A stretch of DNA of 34,852 bases from an uncultured Clostridia bacterium (GTDB lineage Bacteria > Bacillota > Clostridia > Oscillospirales > Oscillospiraceae): assembly GCA_937858235.1 (NCBI GenBank), contig CALLZZ010000368.1, forward strand, positions 1 through 34,852, read 5' to 3'. A program made the position numbers and the translations under genes. Under the pieces are notes generated by a model. That model saw only the letters and a program-made list of their open reading frames with translations, was not told the origin of the DNA and did not search any database. Of the stretch, positions 15,271-23,851 are shown piece by piece. Every line of letters starts with the position of its first letter. Position 1 is the stretch's first letter.

Positions 15271-16779
15271 TTACGGCAGATAGTTTCTCGGATTTTTCGC
15301 CGAGCCGTTTATCCGTACTTCAAAATGCAGATGGTTTCCGGTGCTTCGCCCGGTGGAACCCACCTTAGCAATGGTTTCTCCGGCCTTGACTGTCTGCCCC
15401 TCCCGGACGAGAATTTGTGAGCAGTGCCCGTATAAAGTGACCATGCCATTTCCGTGGTCAATGGTCAGATAATAGCCGTAGCCGGTGCTTCCATAAACCA
15501 CGGTTTTTACCGTTCCCGCTTTTGCAGAGCGGATGGAAGTACCTTTGGCAGCACCAAGATCAAGACCGGAATGTCCCACCCACTTCCCGGTGAGCGGGTC
15601 TGTTCTGCCTCCGAATTCAGAAGTTACCATCGCTCGCCATCCTTTGCCCAGAGGTGAAATAAAGCCGTCGGCAGAGGCTTTTTTCGTTTCGGCATAAGGT
15701 CTGGCATATAAAACCTGTTTGTCGGAATCGAACAAATCCCGGTAAACAACCCGCCCTTTGGAGGAAGATGCGTCCACCACCTTACCGTCTCCGGCATAGA
15801 TTCCCACATGCGTAATGTTCATGAAACGGCCGTTGGGCTTGTGGCTCCAGAACACCAAATCGCCGGGAGCAAGGCTTGATTTGGAAATCGTCAACCCATT
15901 GTCCACGCAGTATTTGCCCTGTGCCGCAGCGGTGCCGGGGAGGTTTGTCCCCAACTTTTTGTACACCCACTGCACCAGATAGCTGCAGTCAGTATAGCTT
16001 CCCTGCCCCCGTTTCTCCTGAGAGTAGGGATCGCCAAGGCGGGAAAGTCCAAGGCGAACTGCTTCAACACCCGTTTCACCGGCAGGCAAATCGGAAAAGA
16101 AGCCGCCAAGCTGATCCGGTATCCAGTCCTCCCACATAGCGGAATCGTCACTCTCGATGGGCGCCGCTGTACCGTATAAGGCACGGTAATAGATTTCCGA
16201 AGCGTTGGCTTGATCTTCATAGGTGATGGCTTCTCCGAAGAGTGACCTGATGTTGTTGTAGATAGCAGGCAGAGAGGTAATGGGAACGGCAACGGTATAG
16301 GTTTCTTCCGAAGTTGTGCCATCCTCGTTTTCCACGGTGCGGGTGCGTTCCTCATAGGCGACAAAGCAGTCTACATATTTCCGGTGTTCCAACCGGGAGG
16401 GGGACTCCGCACCAAAGAACAGAGAATAAAAAATTGCCTTGACACGGTAAGCGTCAAGGCTGTCGCCGTCCTCCATCTGTGCATTCACGGTGGCTATGGC
16501 ACTGTCTATGAGGGTGAAGCTCTGTCGCATATCCCCGATGTACTCCCTGTAATCCGCAGGCATACTTCCCGGAATTGCGCCGCCATGAAAACACAGCTCT
16601 ACGGCCGTGTTGTTGTGATTTGCAGTTCCGGAGAGCAGAGAGCAGATCAGTACAATCATTAAGATGAGCGGTGACAGGACGGCGGCGACAGTCCAGCCGA
16701 TGGTTTTTCGCATGCGTTCATCCGAAAGTGCGGCAGCGGCAGCTTTGGCTATCGCTGTAATAGTAGCGGGATCAGCCAT
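15271..16779 (-). CDS. Bifunctional cell-wall hydrolase of the transfer apparatus (NlpC/P60 plus M23 peptidase)
   Basis: This 502-residue membrane-anchored protein would open the peptidoglycan for the conjugation channel, the VirB1-like role in Gram-positive systems. A single membrane segment lies at about 28-50. The NlpC/P60 domain spans about 235-360, with the catalytic cysteine C265 in YTDCSYLVQW and histidine H324 in ITHVGIY. The M23 LytM-type peptidase domain spans about 375-500, with zinc ligands H403 and D407 (HSGLDLG) and the motif HLHFEV (H483, H485). Both sets of catalytic residues are intact. The layout matches the hydrolases encoded beside virB4 in Tn1549-like elements, where a lysozyme-like domain is often replaced as here. 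Start ATG 16779 after GGTGGTGACGGA. Confidence 0.93.
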   Translation of the reverse strand: MADPATITAIAKAAAAALSDERMRKTIGWTVAAVLSPLILMIVLICSLLSGTANHNNTAVELCFHGGAIPGSMPADYREYIGDMRQSFTLIDSAIATVNAQMEDGDSLDAYRVKAIFYSLFFGAESPSRLEHRKYVDCFVAYEERTRTVENEDGTTSEETYTVAVPITSLPAIYNNIRSLFGEAITYEDQANASEIYYRALYGTAAPIESDDSAMWEDWIPDQLGGFFSDLPAGETGVEAVRLGLSRLGDPYSQEKRGQGSYTDCSYLVQWVYKKLGTNLPGTAAAQGKYCVDNGLTISKSSLAPGDLVFWSHKPNGRFMNITHVGIYAGDGKVVDASSSKGRVVYRDLFDSDKQVLYARPYAETKKASADGFISPLGKGWRAMVTSEFGGRTDPLTGKWVGHSGLDLGAAKGTSIRSAKAGTVKTVVYGSTGYGYYLTIDHGNGMVTLYGHCSQILVREGQTVKAGETIAKVGSTGRSTGNHLHFEVRINGSAKNPRNYLP

Positions 16780-16783
16780 TCCG

Positions 16784-17281
16784 TCACCACCATTTCAGGT
16801 CACCAAAACCGAATAGGTTCTGCTGTTCCGGTTCGCTTTCCATGAGCTGCTCGGTGTAATCGATTGCCCGTTCCAGAATAGCGGTATCAAACCCTGCGGT
16901 TTTATAGCCTTCACGGATGGTATTGTAGTAATAGTCGGACGGGTACCCCAGCCGATGCCCCGGCGTCATCACATAGACCATTGCCGAAACCGTTTTGCCG
17001 TCCAGGGTCAGTTCCATGGTTTCTTTACCGTAAAATCTGGGGAAGCCTTCGTAAACATCGAGGGCCGCTTCATCTTTCGAAGTGATTTCCCACAGCAAAA
17101 CAGGAACAGAAGCGCCCTCGCAAGGCTCGATGGTAGCCACAGCTCCATGCCTTCCGCCTCGAAACACAAGGGCATAATCTTTTATCTCAGATGCCCCAAG
17201 CACCTTGGCAGTAGGGCATCGTTTCGCCATTTGCGTCAGATTGAGATTGCTGCCATAGGCAATATACAGTTTATTTTTCAT
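16784..17281 (-). CDS. Gamma-glutamylcyclotransferase-like (GGCT/AIG2) protein
   Basis: The 165-residue protein has the family signature YGSN at 9-12 (LYIAYGSNLN) and the probable catalytic glutamate E78 in LDVYEGFPRFY. Enzymes of this fold release 5-oxoproline from gamma-glutamyl amides. The gene starts 10 bases after the amidoligase gene, with AAGGAG just before the ATG at 17281; the longer frame from 17326 would overlap that gene. Pairing of GGCT-type and amidoligase genes has been described in bacterial operons, where one makes and the other trims gamma-glutamyl isopeptide-type bonds. Here the pair lies between virB4 and the wall hydrolase, suggesting a target on the cell surface or on a transfer protein (inference). 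Confidence 0.9.
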   Translation of the reverse strand: MKNKLYIAYGSNLNLTQMAKRCPTAKVLGASEIKDYALVFRGGRHGAVATIEPCEGASVPVLLWEITSKDEAALDVYEGFPRFYGKETMELTLDGKTVSAMVYVMTPGHRLGYPSDYYYNTIREGYKTAGFDTAILERAIDYTEQLMESEPEQQNLFGFGDLKWW

Positions 17282-17291
17282 AATAGCTCCT

Positions 17292-18329
17292 TTACATTGA
17301 CATGGTAAAAGCGGGGGACTGTTCATCCTCCGCTTCCATCATAGTTTCCGGTACAGCTTGTTCCGGCGGCGCTGTCGCCTGAGCTCTCTCTGCTTCGCGC
17401 TTTTGTCGCAGTCGTTCTTTTTGCCTTTCTGCCTGGGCCGGGTCTTTCCACGCAATGCAGCCCTCCAGATGATCCAGCAGATGCTTACGGGCTGTTTTGA
17501 ATTCATCTCCAATCATGCCAAGACGCAGAAGCCACACACGGAAGGTGTACTTCTCATTGGTAGATTGAGTCTTGACGGGACTTGCCGACCGTTGGTTGAG
17601 TGCCTGCGCGGTAATGGCAAGGCAGAATTGGATATATGCCTTGATTTTTCCGGCGTGAAGATTGCCATTGAAAGCGCGGAATTCCACCGTGCCTTTCTGG
17701 AACACGCTGTGAAGATTGAGACAGTGGTAGCGGCTGTGATGGTAATGCTCCCGGCTGCCATCGCCGCCGTTGTACCAGATTCGTTTCAGCTGTTCCATGG
17801 TAGAGGGTTTCTGACGGTTGATTCGTTCCAAGAACAGAGGATCAATCTTTTGACAGTAGCTGGTTTCTCTACCGCGGGAAACCTGTAGCGCCCTATAAAT
17901 CATATCCTCTTTCGCCGCCATGATGTTGACCAGATTGCGGAGCTTCGGAGCGTTAAAAGGAGCGGCATTGATGTGAATATGAATACCGCAGGAGGGATTT
18001 ACAAAAGCCCCGGCTTCCCGGAGCTTGCGGATCAGTTCCTGCACGGTTTCGATATCCCGGTACTGGCAAATTGGGCTTACCAGCTCCACACTGTAATTCC
18101 TGTCGGCACTGATTTTCCTGCGTCCGTCTCTCTTTTGGCAGTCAATGCTGCCGTCGCTCATGACTTTCCATTTGCGCCGCTGGCTGTCACAGGCATAATA
18201 GGCATCGTAATAACCGCCCTCATATTCCTTGCTGGTTCCAAAATATTCGGCAATTACTTCGGCAGCACGGCTTCTTGTTATCCCGGTCATTTCAATTTCA
18301 ATGCCGAAATCCTGAGCCTGTATCTCCAT
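17292..18329 (-). CDS. Amidoligase-family enzyme (COOH-NH2 ligase fold)
   Basis: The 345-residue protein carries the glutamine-synthetase/COOH-NH2 ligase-like motifs of the amidoligase family: GIEIEM at 9-14, SDGS at 58-61, VELVSPI at 81-87, CGIHIHINA at 114-122 and GTVEFRAFNG at 213-222. These supply the acidic and histidine metal/ATP ligands of the fold. Such enzymes join a carboxyl and an amine with ATP; the substrate is unknown. The C-terminal 80 residues are charged and disordered (ERQKERLRQKREAER at about 300-314), ending in FTMSM. It is immediately followed by the GGCT gene, whose ribosome site overlaps this stop region. All core motifs appear intact. Confidence 0.9.
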   Translation of the reverse strand: MEIQAQDFGIEIEMTGITRSRAAEVIAEYFGTSKEYEGGYYDAYYACDSQRRKWKVMSDGSIDCQKRDGRRKISADRNYSVELVSPICQYRDIETVQELIRKLREAGAFVNPSCGIHIHINAAPFNAPKLRNLVNIMAAKEDMIYRALQVSRGRETSYCQKIDPLFLERINRQKPSTMEQLKRIWYNGGDGSREHYHHSRYHCLNLHSVFQKGTVEFRAFNGNLHAGKIKAYIQFCLAITAQALNQRSASPVKTQSTNEKYTFRVWLLRLGMIGDEFKTARKHLLDHLEGCIAWKDPAQAERQKERLRQKREAERAQATAPPEQAVPETMMEAEDEQSPAFTMSM

Positions 18330-18342
18330 TTACCCACCACCT

Positions 18343-18843
18343 TTACCACATCCTGTGCTGCAGGGTGAGGTCTTTTTCCTGTGCAAGCCCCGCTGTTTCC
18401 GCTGCGGAATTGATAAAACTGCAGAGCCGTTCCCTGCGCCAGGTATCAATCAGATACCGTCCGCATTCCTCATTGAGTGCATTGATTTTCAAAACCGTTT
18501 CCCGCACACATTCGGAAATAGCGGCAGGATCTCCCTCGGCTGCTATGAGGTCGTCAATGTATTCATCCAGGATATTTCCCATCAGGGACACATCCTCCGG
18601 CGTATAATGATAGCTGCCGGCATAGGGATTGGGGTATTCCTTCCCGTCCATGCAGCATCGCAGATGCTCCAGTATGACGGGGCGTTCCTCATGGTCCGCC
18701 TTCTGGTATTTCTCCATAAAAGCCAGAATATCCGCTTCCCGGTTGGGAGTGTAGCGGATAAAAGACAGCATATCCTCAAGGAGTCCTGCTTTGTTTTCTT
18801 TCTGATTTTGAAGCTTATCCATGATTTTTTCTCCCTTCTTCAT
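18343..18843 (-). CDS. Hypothetical helical protein encoded after virB4 (166 aa)
   Basis: I do not recognise the family. The protein is soluble, acidic and probably all-helical (ILDEYIDDLIAAEGDP at about 90-105, ECVRETVLKINALNEECG at about 110-127), with a conserved-looking PNPYAGSYHYTPEDV patch near 72-86. Its first ATG overlaps the virB4 stop in TAATG, but the second ATG at 18822, eight bases after AGGGAG, may be the real start. It is directly followed by the amidoligase gene, so it could be the substrate or partner of that enzyme, which is speculation. Confidence 0.72.
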   Translation of the reverse strand: MKKGEKIMDKLQNQKENKAGLLEDMLSFIRYTPNREADILAFMEKYQKADHEERPVILEHLRCCMDGKEYPNPYAGSYHYTPEDVSLMGNILDEYIDDLIAAEGDPAAISECVRETVLKINALNEECGRYLIDTWRRERLCSFINSAAETAGLAQEKDLTLQHRMW

Positions 18844-20675
18844 TATCTTCCGCCTGCCTTTCCAAACAGCTTTTCCTTGTGAGAAGGAGCGTGAACCGCA
18901 AGGTTATACCTTTCGATGCCGCATTTGTAGAGGCAGACACCGCGCTGCGGGTAACGGATAAGGTTGAATTCGCTTTCTTCGAGCTGCAGGGAGTCGATGT
19001 AAAACTGTTTATCGATATTGCCCGCATTGAAGAGAAAAGCGTGAGTCGGGATAGAAAACAGCGGCTTGGTCAGTTCCCGGATGCCTTCGATATTGAAGTC
19101 CTCCAGATTCTGAGATGCCAGGATCACCGCCGAATCTTTCTTTCGCACACGCTTCATGAAATTTCGGATATACTCAATCGCAGTCAGGTTGGTCAGAAAC
19201 AGATACAGCTCATCAATCGATGCGGCCGTGTTTCCCTCGGTCAGCAGCTTGTCGCTCATGAAGGACAGCACGTTGAACAGCAGAGCGTTTTTCACGTTCC
19301 GGCTGGCTTGAAGTAAGCCTTTTACCCCGAACACAATAAAGCGGTCGGAGGTCACATTGGTGTGGCCGTTGAAGAATTGGCTCTCTGCACCCATGCACAT
19401 GGAGTGGAGCCCCAGCAGAATTTCCTGCAGCAGTTCCGGCGGGTAGAGTTGATATTCGGTTTTGTCATAGCTGCGGAACTCGTCCTCAATAAAGGCATAA
19501 AGGTCGGACAGAATGGGATAGTCTGCGGCTGTCAGAGTTCGAAAATCGGTACGGTCGCTGATGCCGAATTTTTCGTACAGCTTGCCCAGCATGATTTCAA
19601 TGGCGTCGATATGACGGTCTGAAAAATCCTTATAGCATCGAAAAAAGTCCTTGAGAAAGCTGATGTGCTGACTGAGCTTGGTAGATTGACGGAATGCCTG
19701 AGGCGCATCGGCATCCTCCGGACTGCCGCCTTCGTCCCAGGTCTTTGGTTCCAGAGGGTTAATGAGATACCGGCCTGACATGAGGTCGATGAAACAGCCG
19801 CCGAGATTTTCAGCCAACTCCACATATTCGTGCTCAGGATCAAGGCACAGCACGGCCTTACCCGATTCGAGGATGTTGCAGAGGATGAGCTTGAGGAGAT
19901 AGCTCTTGCCCTGACCGGAGTTGCCCAAGATCAACACGTTAGCATTCGTCTTGTCATCATCACGCTTGTCAAAATCCGCGATAATATTGGAGCCGAACTT
20001 ATCTCTGCCAAGATAAAATCCGTTGGGATCGGTCTTGCCGGAATAGTTAAAGGGATAAAGATTCGCTACCGAGCTTGCCGGCAGAACACGCTCAAACTGA
20101 CTGCCAAACACATTCCGCCCTGCGGGACCCACCGAGAGAAAACCTTCTCTCTGGCGAAGGATAAGCCTGTCTACATTGAGCTTTGAGCGAATCAGTTCGG
20201 TCAGAACATCCGTCTGCAAAAGCTTCAGCGCGTCCAAATCGTGCGCTGTCAGTTCAATGAAAACAGCGCAGTGCAGAAGAGGCTCCCGGTTCCGGTGCAT
20301 GGTGGACACCAGCGTGACAACGTCCTGCAGATTGCTTTCGGCGGTGACTGTCTGCCGGATGTCGTTGGTATTGCTTTTATCCATACGGTTTTTGTTGGCG
20401 GCATTGTGGATGATTTTCTTTTCTTCCGTTGCCGTTACCTGTCTGGTATAAATACGCAAGGTCACGCCGTCCTTTTCTCCCAAGTGCCGCAGGATGGCCT
20501 GCTCATCGGTGGCGGTGGGGTACTCCCGAAGCGCCCAAACGCATCGGTAGGTGTTCCCGCAGATGAAGTGGTCGGTGTTGAATTTGATAATGCCCGGCGC
20601 AATCATATCAAGGAAATCCTTAATTTTAGGTTCAGCAGTTGACAGATCAGCTTTTGTTTTTCTGACTTTAGGCAT
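18843..20675 (-). CDS. virB4: VirB4-type conjugation ATPase
   Basis: VirB4 is the universal ATPase of type IV secretion and powers assembly and transport at the inner membrane. The 610-residue protein has an N-terminal VirB4/CagE-like region (about 15-190). The ATPase core has Walker A GNSGQGKS at 251-258, an aspartate-rich LCLDPEHEY at 276-284, and the Walker B-type segment SIDELYLFL near 489. ASQNLEDF near 540 is the usual glutamine-containing sensor motif. The length is shorter than the roughly 800 residues common in Tn1549-type VirB4, but no truncation is evident. The AGGAGGT ribosome site can be sequestered by a leader hairpin (20684-20707). The next gene overlaps its stop. Confidence 0.95.
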   Translation of the reverse strand: MPKVRKTKADLSTAEPKIKDFLDMIAPGIIKFNTDHFICGNTYRCVWALREYPTATDEQAILRHLGEKDGVTLRIYTRQVTATEEKKIIHNAANKNRMDKSNTNDIRQTVTAESNLQDVVTLVSTMHRNREPLLHCAVFIELTAHDLDALKLLQTDVLTELIRSKLNVDRLILRQREGFLSVGPAGRNVFGSQFERVLPASSVANLYPFNYSGKTDPNGFYLGRDKFGSNIIADFDKRDDDKTNANVLILGNSGQGKSYLLKLILCNILESGKAVLCLDPEHEYVELAENLGGCFIDLMSGRYLINPLEPKTWDEGGSPEDADAPQAFRQSTKLSQHISFLKDFFRCYKDFSDRHIDAIEIMLGKLYEKFGISDRTDFRTLTAADYPILSDLYAFIEDEFRSYDKTEYQLYPPELLQEILLGLHSMCMGAESQFFNGHTNVTSDRFIVFGVKGLLQASRNVKNALLFNVLSFMSDKLLTEGNTAASIDELYLFLTNLTAIEYIRNFMKRVRKKDSAVILASQNLEDFNIEGIRELTKPLFSIPTHAFLFNAGNIDKQFYIDSLQLEESEFNLIRYPQRGVCLYKCGIERYNLAVHAPSHKEKLFGKAGGR

Positions 20676-20683
20676 AAAAAAAT

Positions 20684-20744
20684 ACCTCCTGTTCTGCCGT
20701 AGGAGGTTCTATACTTTTGAGGCGTAAGGGATCCCCCTACGGCC
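20684..20744 (-). promoter_or_regulatory. Attenuator-like leader with mutually exclusive hairpins at the virB4 ribosome site
   Basis: Reading the minus strand, four arms occur in order. Arm 1 is GGCCGTAGGGGG (20744-20733), arm 2 CCCTTACGCC (20730-20721), arm 3 ACCTCCTACGGC (20707-20696), and arm 4 the ribosome site AGGAGGT (20690-20684). Arm 3 can pair with arm 4 over 7 exact bases with a 10-base loop, hiding the site. It can instead pair with arm 1 over 11 positions with one G-U, freeing the site. Arm 1 can also pair imperfectly with arm 2. The layout is that of a translational attenuator; the trigger is unknown. Confidence 0.6.
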
Positions 20745-20760
20745 GTTGATTGAATTTTAT

Positions 20761-21363
20761 TTACTCGCCGAGAATGGTCCAGCGTTCCCCATCGTAATCC
20801 TCATATAGTTCGGTAGTAACATTTTGCTCATAATAGACTCCGAGCAGGCGCTTGATATCAGTTTCACCGGCTCTGCGCGCAGTGAAGCCCTGATCCTTGA
20901 GGCTCTTTTCGATGCGGGAAAGGTAGGGCTGGACATCTTTTTCTTTTTCGCCCCGCAGACGGATGATGATTAAAAATTCCCGCGCTGTTGCCATCTGCAC
21001 TTGCATACGGTCAAGGGAAATCATATCCTGTGCCAGCAGTTTGCGGATGACAGGGTTCTGCTCGGTGTCCATCCTGGCCTTCAGATAGCCTTTGTTGTCC
21101 TCGAAGTTTTCCCGGCTGTTCAGGCACAGTATTTCAATATCCGAAATGCCCTTGAGCACATTCATAAGGGCATAAATCCTTGCCCCGATGCTGGAATCGG
21201 ACAGAACGCTGATGTTGGTGGGTTTTATCATGAAAAATACCAGCTCGCCGTGGGGAGTCACAAGGCTGTGGCCTGTGATGTCATCGATACCCATGAGTTG
21301 ACGGGTAGAAACTTTTTTCCGTGTCTCCTGTTTCTTTTTTCTGTTCACATTCACGCCCTCCAT
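20761..21363 (-). CDS. Conserved conjugation protein upstream of VirB4 (TraC/VirB4 N-terminus-like, 200 aa)
   Basis: The protein is soluble, with SLVTPHGELVFFMIKPTNI (about 33-51), ISDIEILCLNSRENF (about 73-87) and REFLIIIRLRGEKE (about 128-141). These alternating strands and helices recall the N-terminal domain of VirB4/TraC ATPases. It has no Walker motifs. The gene lies between the PrgI-like gene and virB4, where several Gram-positive systems encode a VirB4 partner. The ATG at 21363 overlaps the end of the PrgI gene by 13 bases and lacks a ribosome site. A GTG at 21348, six bases after GGAGGG, is a plausible true start. The resemblance is my reading, not a search result. Confidence 0.78.
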   Translation of the reverse strand: MEGVNVNRKKKQETRKKVSTRQLMGIDDITGHSLVTPHGELVFFMIKPTNISVLSDSSIGARIYALMNVLKGISDIEILCLNSRENFEDNKGYLKARMDTEQNPVIRKLLAQDMISLDRMQVQMATAREFLIIIRLRGEKEKDVQPYLSRIEKSLKDQGFTARRAGETDIKRLLGVYYEQNVTTELYEDYDGERWTILGE

Positions 21364-21608
21364 TCATAGGTCTGCTGCTTTCCGAAAAAGAAAGCGGCGG
21401 CATAGCGGATAAAATCGAGAATACTCACATCCTCTAAGCGAATGGATAAAAAAGCATAGAGTGCAGTCAGCACGATGGGGAGCAGCCAGCCGAGCTGGGA
21501 AAGAGCAAAGACAGAAATCAGGCAACCGATTCCTATGATGCCGATGTCACGTAATTCCCACAGCCACAAGGTAGCTTTTGATTTTAAGTTGTCGGGGTAG
21601 ATGTACAT
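21351..21608 (-). CDS. PrgI/VirB3-like two-helix membrane protein
   Basis: The 85-residue protein has the start YIYPDNLKSKATLWLW, then two hydrophobic segments at about 22-38 and 41-56, and a soluble tail. This is the pattern of PrgI-family/VirB3-like proteins, which sit next to VirB4 in the inner-membrane complex. Its ATG overlaps the methyltransferase stop in TAATG and has GGAGGA in front. Its place just ahead of the virB4 genes agrees with the usual virB3-virB4 order. Confidence 0.82.
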   Translation of the reverse strand: MYIYPDNLKSKATLWLWELRDIGIIGIGCLISVFALSQLGWLLPIVLTALYAFLSIRLEDVSILDFIRYAAAFFFGKQQTYEWRA

Positions 21609-23851
21609 TAAGACGATTCCTCCTGTTCCTCATAGAATTTTCGCAAAAAATAGGCGATACCGCGGAGGACAAAATCCACACATGGTATCGCCACACTATT
21701 GCCAAGCGCCTTATACCGGGCGCTGTCCGATGCTCCCGGTATCAGCGTCCAGCCGTCCGGGAAGCCTTGGAGCCGTTCGCATTCCAAGGGAGTGAGCCTG
21801 CGAATGAGCTTGCGGCCATTTCCTTTTACAAGATTCTCACTTCCGCCTCCATTGTTACCGCCTTGGGCACACAGGGTAGCACAGCCTTCTGCATAGTTGC
21901 CATATTGCGATTGGCCGAATATTTCGGGCTGACAAACGAGATCGGTCGCATCCTTATGCTGTCTTGCACTTTGCGTAGCAATCACATGGTTTTCGGAAAA
22001 TTCATCGCTTTGCTGGCGGCTGAATACCGCATGGCGGTCAGATGTCGTAATGGTGTAACTGATATCCGCCTGACAGCCGAGTCCGTTGCCGCCGTTTTCA
22101 GGCTCCCGGTCAATAGTATTGCCTGCAATGCAGATGGTTTCCTGCGCAACAGGATCACCTACAAGGGGAACATTGTTGCCGCCGGTACCATAGGTTGATG
22201 TTATGGTAGGAGCTACTTCCAACGGTCCTGTGTATCTGCAATCCTTTGCGTGATTGTCAAACAGTACCGGCTGGTTATTGCCGGAGGTTCCTGCGGCTGA
22301 TGGAATAGTCGGGCAAATGCCTCCACCAATTTCAGCTCCACCTTGCTGGGTAGCCATGATAAGTGGCTGATGCCCGTGTTCTTGCGCCCGAAGCGTACCT
22401 GTGATGTCCTTGGTGCAGTGCATCTGGCTACCGCCTTGGTCGTTAAGACAAAACACCGATGGAGCTGTGCCCGTTTTAATGGTAGGAGAACACTCTGCCT
22501 GATAGCCGATCCCTCTGGCTTCGGCGCCGGCGTTGCCGCAGAATCCTGCGGTAAGCACACAGGGATATCCTTGCCCTACCTGCCCTCCGCCGCCGGTAAT
22601 GGATGTATGGACCTCCGGCGTGAGAAAACAATCGCCATTTCCTTTGCTGACAACTCCTGCCGCAAGCACAAGCCCAGCCGGGTTTCTTCCGCCGCCGCCG
22701 TCGGCTCCGGTAAGGGTAGGACTGGTTCCATCTGGCGTAAACACACGGCTTTGCTGCGTATCCCATCCATTCAGACAGTTGGGAACGGGCACGAGAGGAG
22801 GATGTCCTCCCATGCCTGCGCGGAGCGTGGGTGTCACTTCCTCGGTAATATCCATTCGTTCCCCGCCATGGTCGTTCAGACAGATCAGCGGTTTTGCAAC
22901 AAAGGTCTGCTGCTTCATACCGGGTTGTGCACCCAAGGCTCCGGCCACATCGTGGAGATCCCGAACCTCGTCACGCTGGTTGGCTGCAAAGGCTATTGTT
23001 GCTTTTTCGTCTGTCTGTATATATCCATGCCCGCCGCCTTCACCGCCATAGAGAGCGGGCCATATCCCTGTTTCCTCGAAAATGCGGCGGCTTTGCACAT
23101 CCCATGGCGTCAGGCAAGACCCGCCTGAATCATCAGAGCCTCTTTTAGCTGAGGAGGAAGTTCCTTGCCTCTGGCTTCGGCTCTCCGCAGTATCCCCAAA
23201 CAGGCTGTCTTGCTTAAATAATATTTCGGGTGCGGTTGTTCCTCCAAAATCTGCGACAAGGAAGATACGACGGCGGCGCTGGGCGACTCCCCAGAATTGA
23301 GCGTCCAAGACGCGCCAAGCCAAGCTGAATTCATTTCCCAAAATGACAGCCCCAGCAGATTCCCAGCGCCCGGAGTCAGGTCGAGGCACATCACAGGTAC
23401 TGTACTTAATGCGGACAATCTCCTCGATGACCGCACGGAAGTCCTCGCCGCCTGCGGAACTGAAGGCTCCTGGGACGTTTTCCCAAACGAGGTATCGAGG
23501 TCGAATAAGGTGAGCTGGTACGTTTCGTTGTCCATCGGCGTTTCTCATCTCCTTCGTGATCCGTGTTTGCTCCATAAATAAACCTGAACGTTCTCCTGCA
23601 AGTCCGGCACGCTGCCCGGCAACCGATAAATCCTGACAGGGTGAGCCGCCGCAGATGATATCCACAGGCGGGAGCTTCGCTCCGTTCAGCTTTGTGATAT
23701 CGCCGACATGGTGCATTTCGGGAAATCGGATTTTTGTTACTTCGATGGGAAAGGCTTCAATCTCGCTTGCCCATAAAGGAGTGATGCCGTTGCGTATCGC
23801 TGCCAGCGGGAAGCCTCCGATCCCATCGAAAAGGCTCCCCATGGTCAGCAT
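21608..23851 (-). CDS. C5-cytosine DNA methyltransferase with an unusually large repeat-containing variable region
   Basis: The 747-residue enzyme transfers a methyl group to cytosine C5. Conserved motifs are all present: I (SLFDGIGGFPL, 6-16), IV with the catalytic cysteine (GGSPCQDLS, 68-76; C72), VI (WENVPG, 123-128), VIII (QRRRRIF, 191-197), IX (RLTPLECERLQGFP, 685-698) and X (YKALGNSV, 713-720). Typical enzymes have about 330-450 residues. Here some 475 residues (about 205-680) separate motifs VIII and IX, and they are built of about eleven Gly-rich units of 30-38 residues, often with a PTL or PTI core. No cognate endonuclease is adjacent. The gene is embedded in the transfer operon, coupled on both sides (TGATG at 23851, TAATG at 21608), so protection of transferred DNA from host restriction is likely. 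Confidence 0.93.
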   Translation of the reverse strand: MLTMGSLFDGIGGFPLAAIRNGITPLWASEIEAFPIEVTKIRFPEMHHVGDITKLNGAKLPPVDIICGGSPCQDLSVAGQRAGLAGERSGLFMEQTRITKEMRNADGQRNVPAHLIRPRYLVWENVPGAFSSAGGEDFRAVIEEIVRIKYSTCDVPRPDSGRWESAGAVILGNEFSLAWRVLDAQFWGVAQRRRRIFLVADFGGTTAPEILFKQDSLFGDTAESRSQRQGTSSSAKRGSDDSGGSCLTPWDVQSRRIFEETGIWPALYGGEGGGHGYIQTDEKATIAFAANQRDEVRDLHDVAGALGAQPGMKQQTFVAKPLICLNDHGGERMDITEEVTPTLRAGMGGHPPLVPVPNCLNGWDTQQSRVFTPDGTSPTLTGADGGGGRNPAGLVLAAGVVSKGNGDCFLTPEVHTSITGGGGQVGQGYPCVLTAGFCGNAGAEARGIGYQAECSPTIKTGTAPSVFCLNDQGGSQMHCTKDITGTLRAQEHGHQPLIMATQQGGAEIGGGICPTIPSAAGTSGNNQPVLFDNHAKDCRYTGPLEVAPTITSTYGTGGNNVPLVGDPVAQETICIAGNTIDREPENGGNGLGCQADISYTITTSDRHAVFSRQQSDEFSENHVIATQSARQHKDATDLVCQPEIFGQSQYGNYAEGCATLCAQGGNNGGGSENLVKGNGRKLIRRLTPLECERLQGFPDGWTLIPGASDSARYKALGNSVAIPCVDFVLRGIAYFLRKFYEEQEESS

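Noticed and set aside
22343..23128. Plus-strand 261-codon frame opposite the methyltransferase insert
   Set aside because: The methyltransferase frame carries all conserved motifs. The plus frame is a by-product of its Gly-rich repeats.
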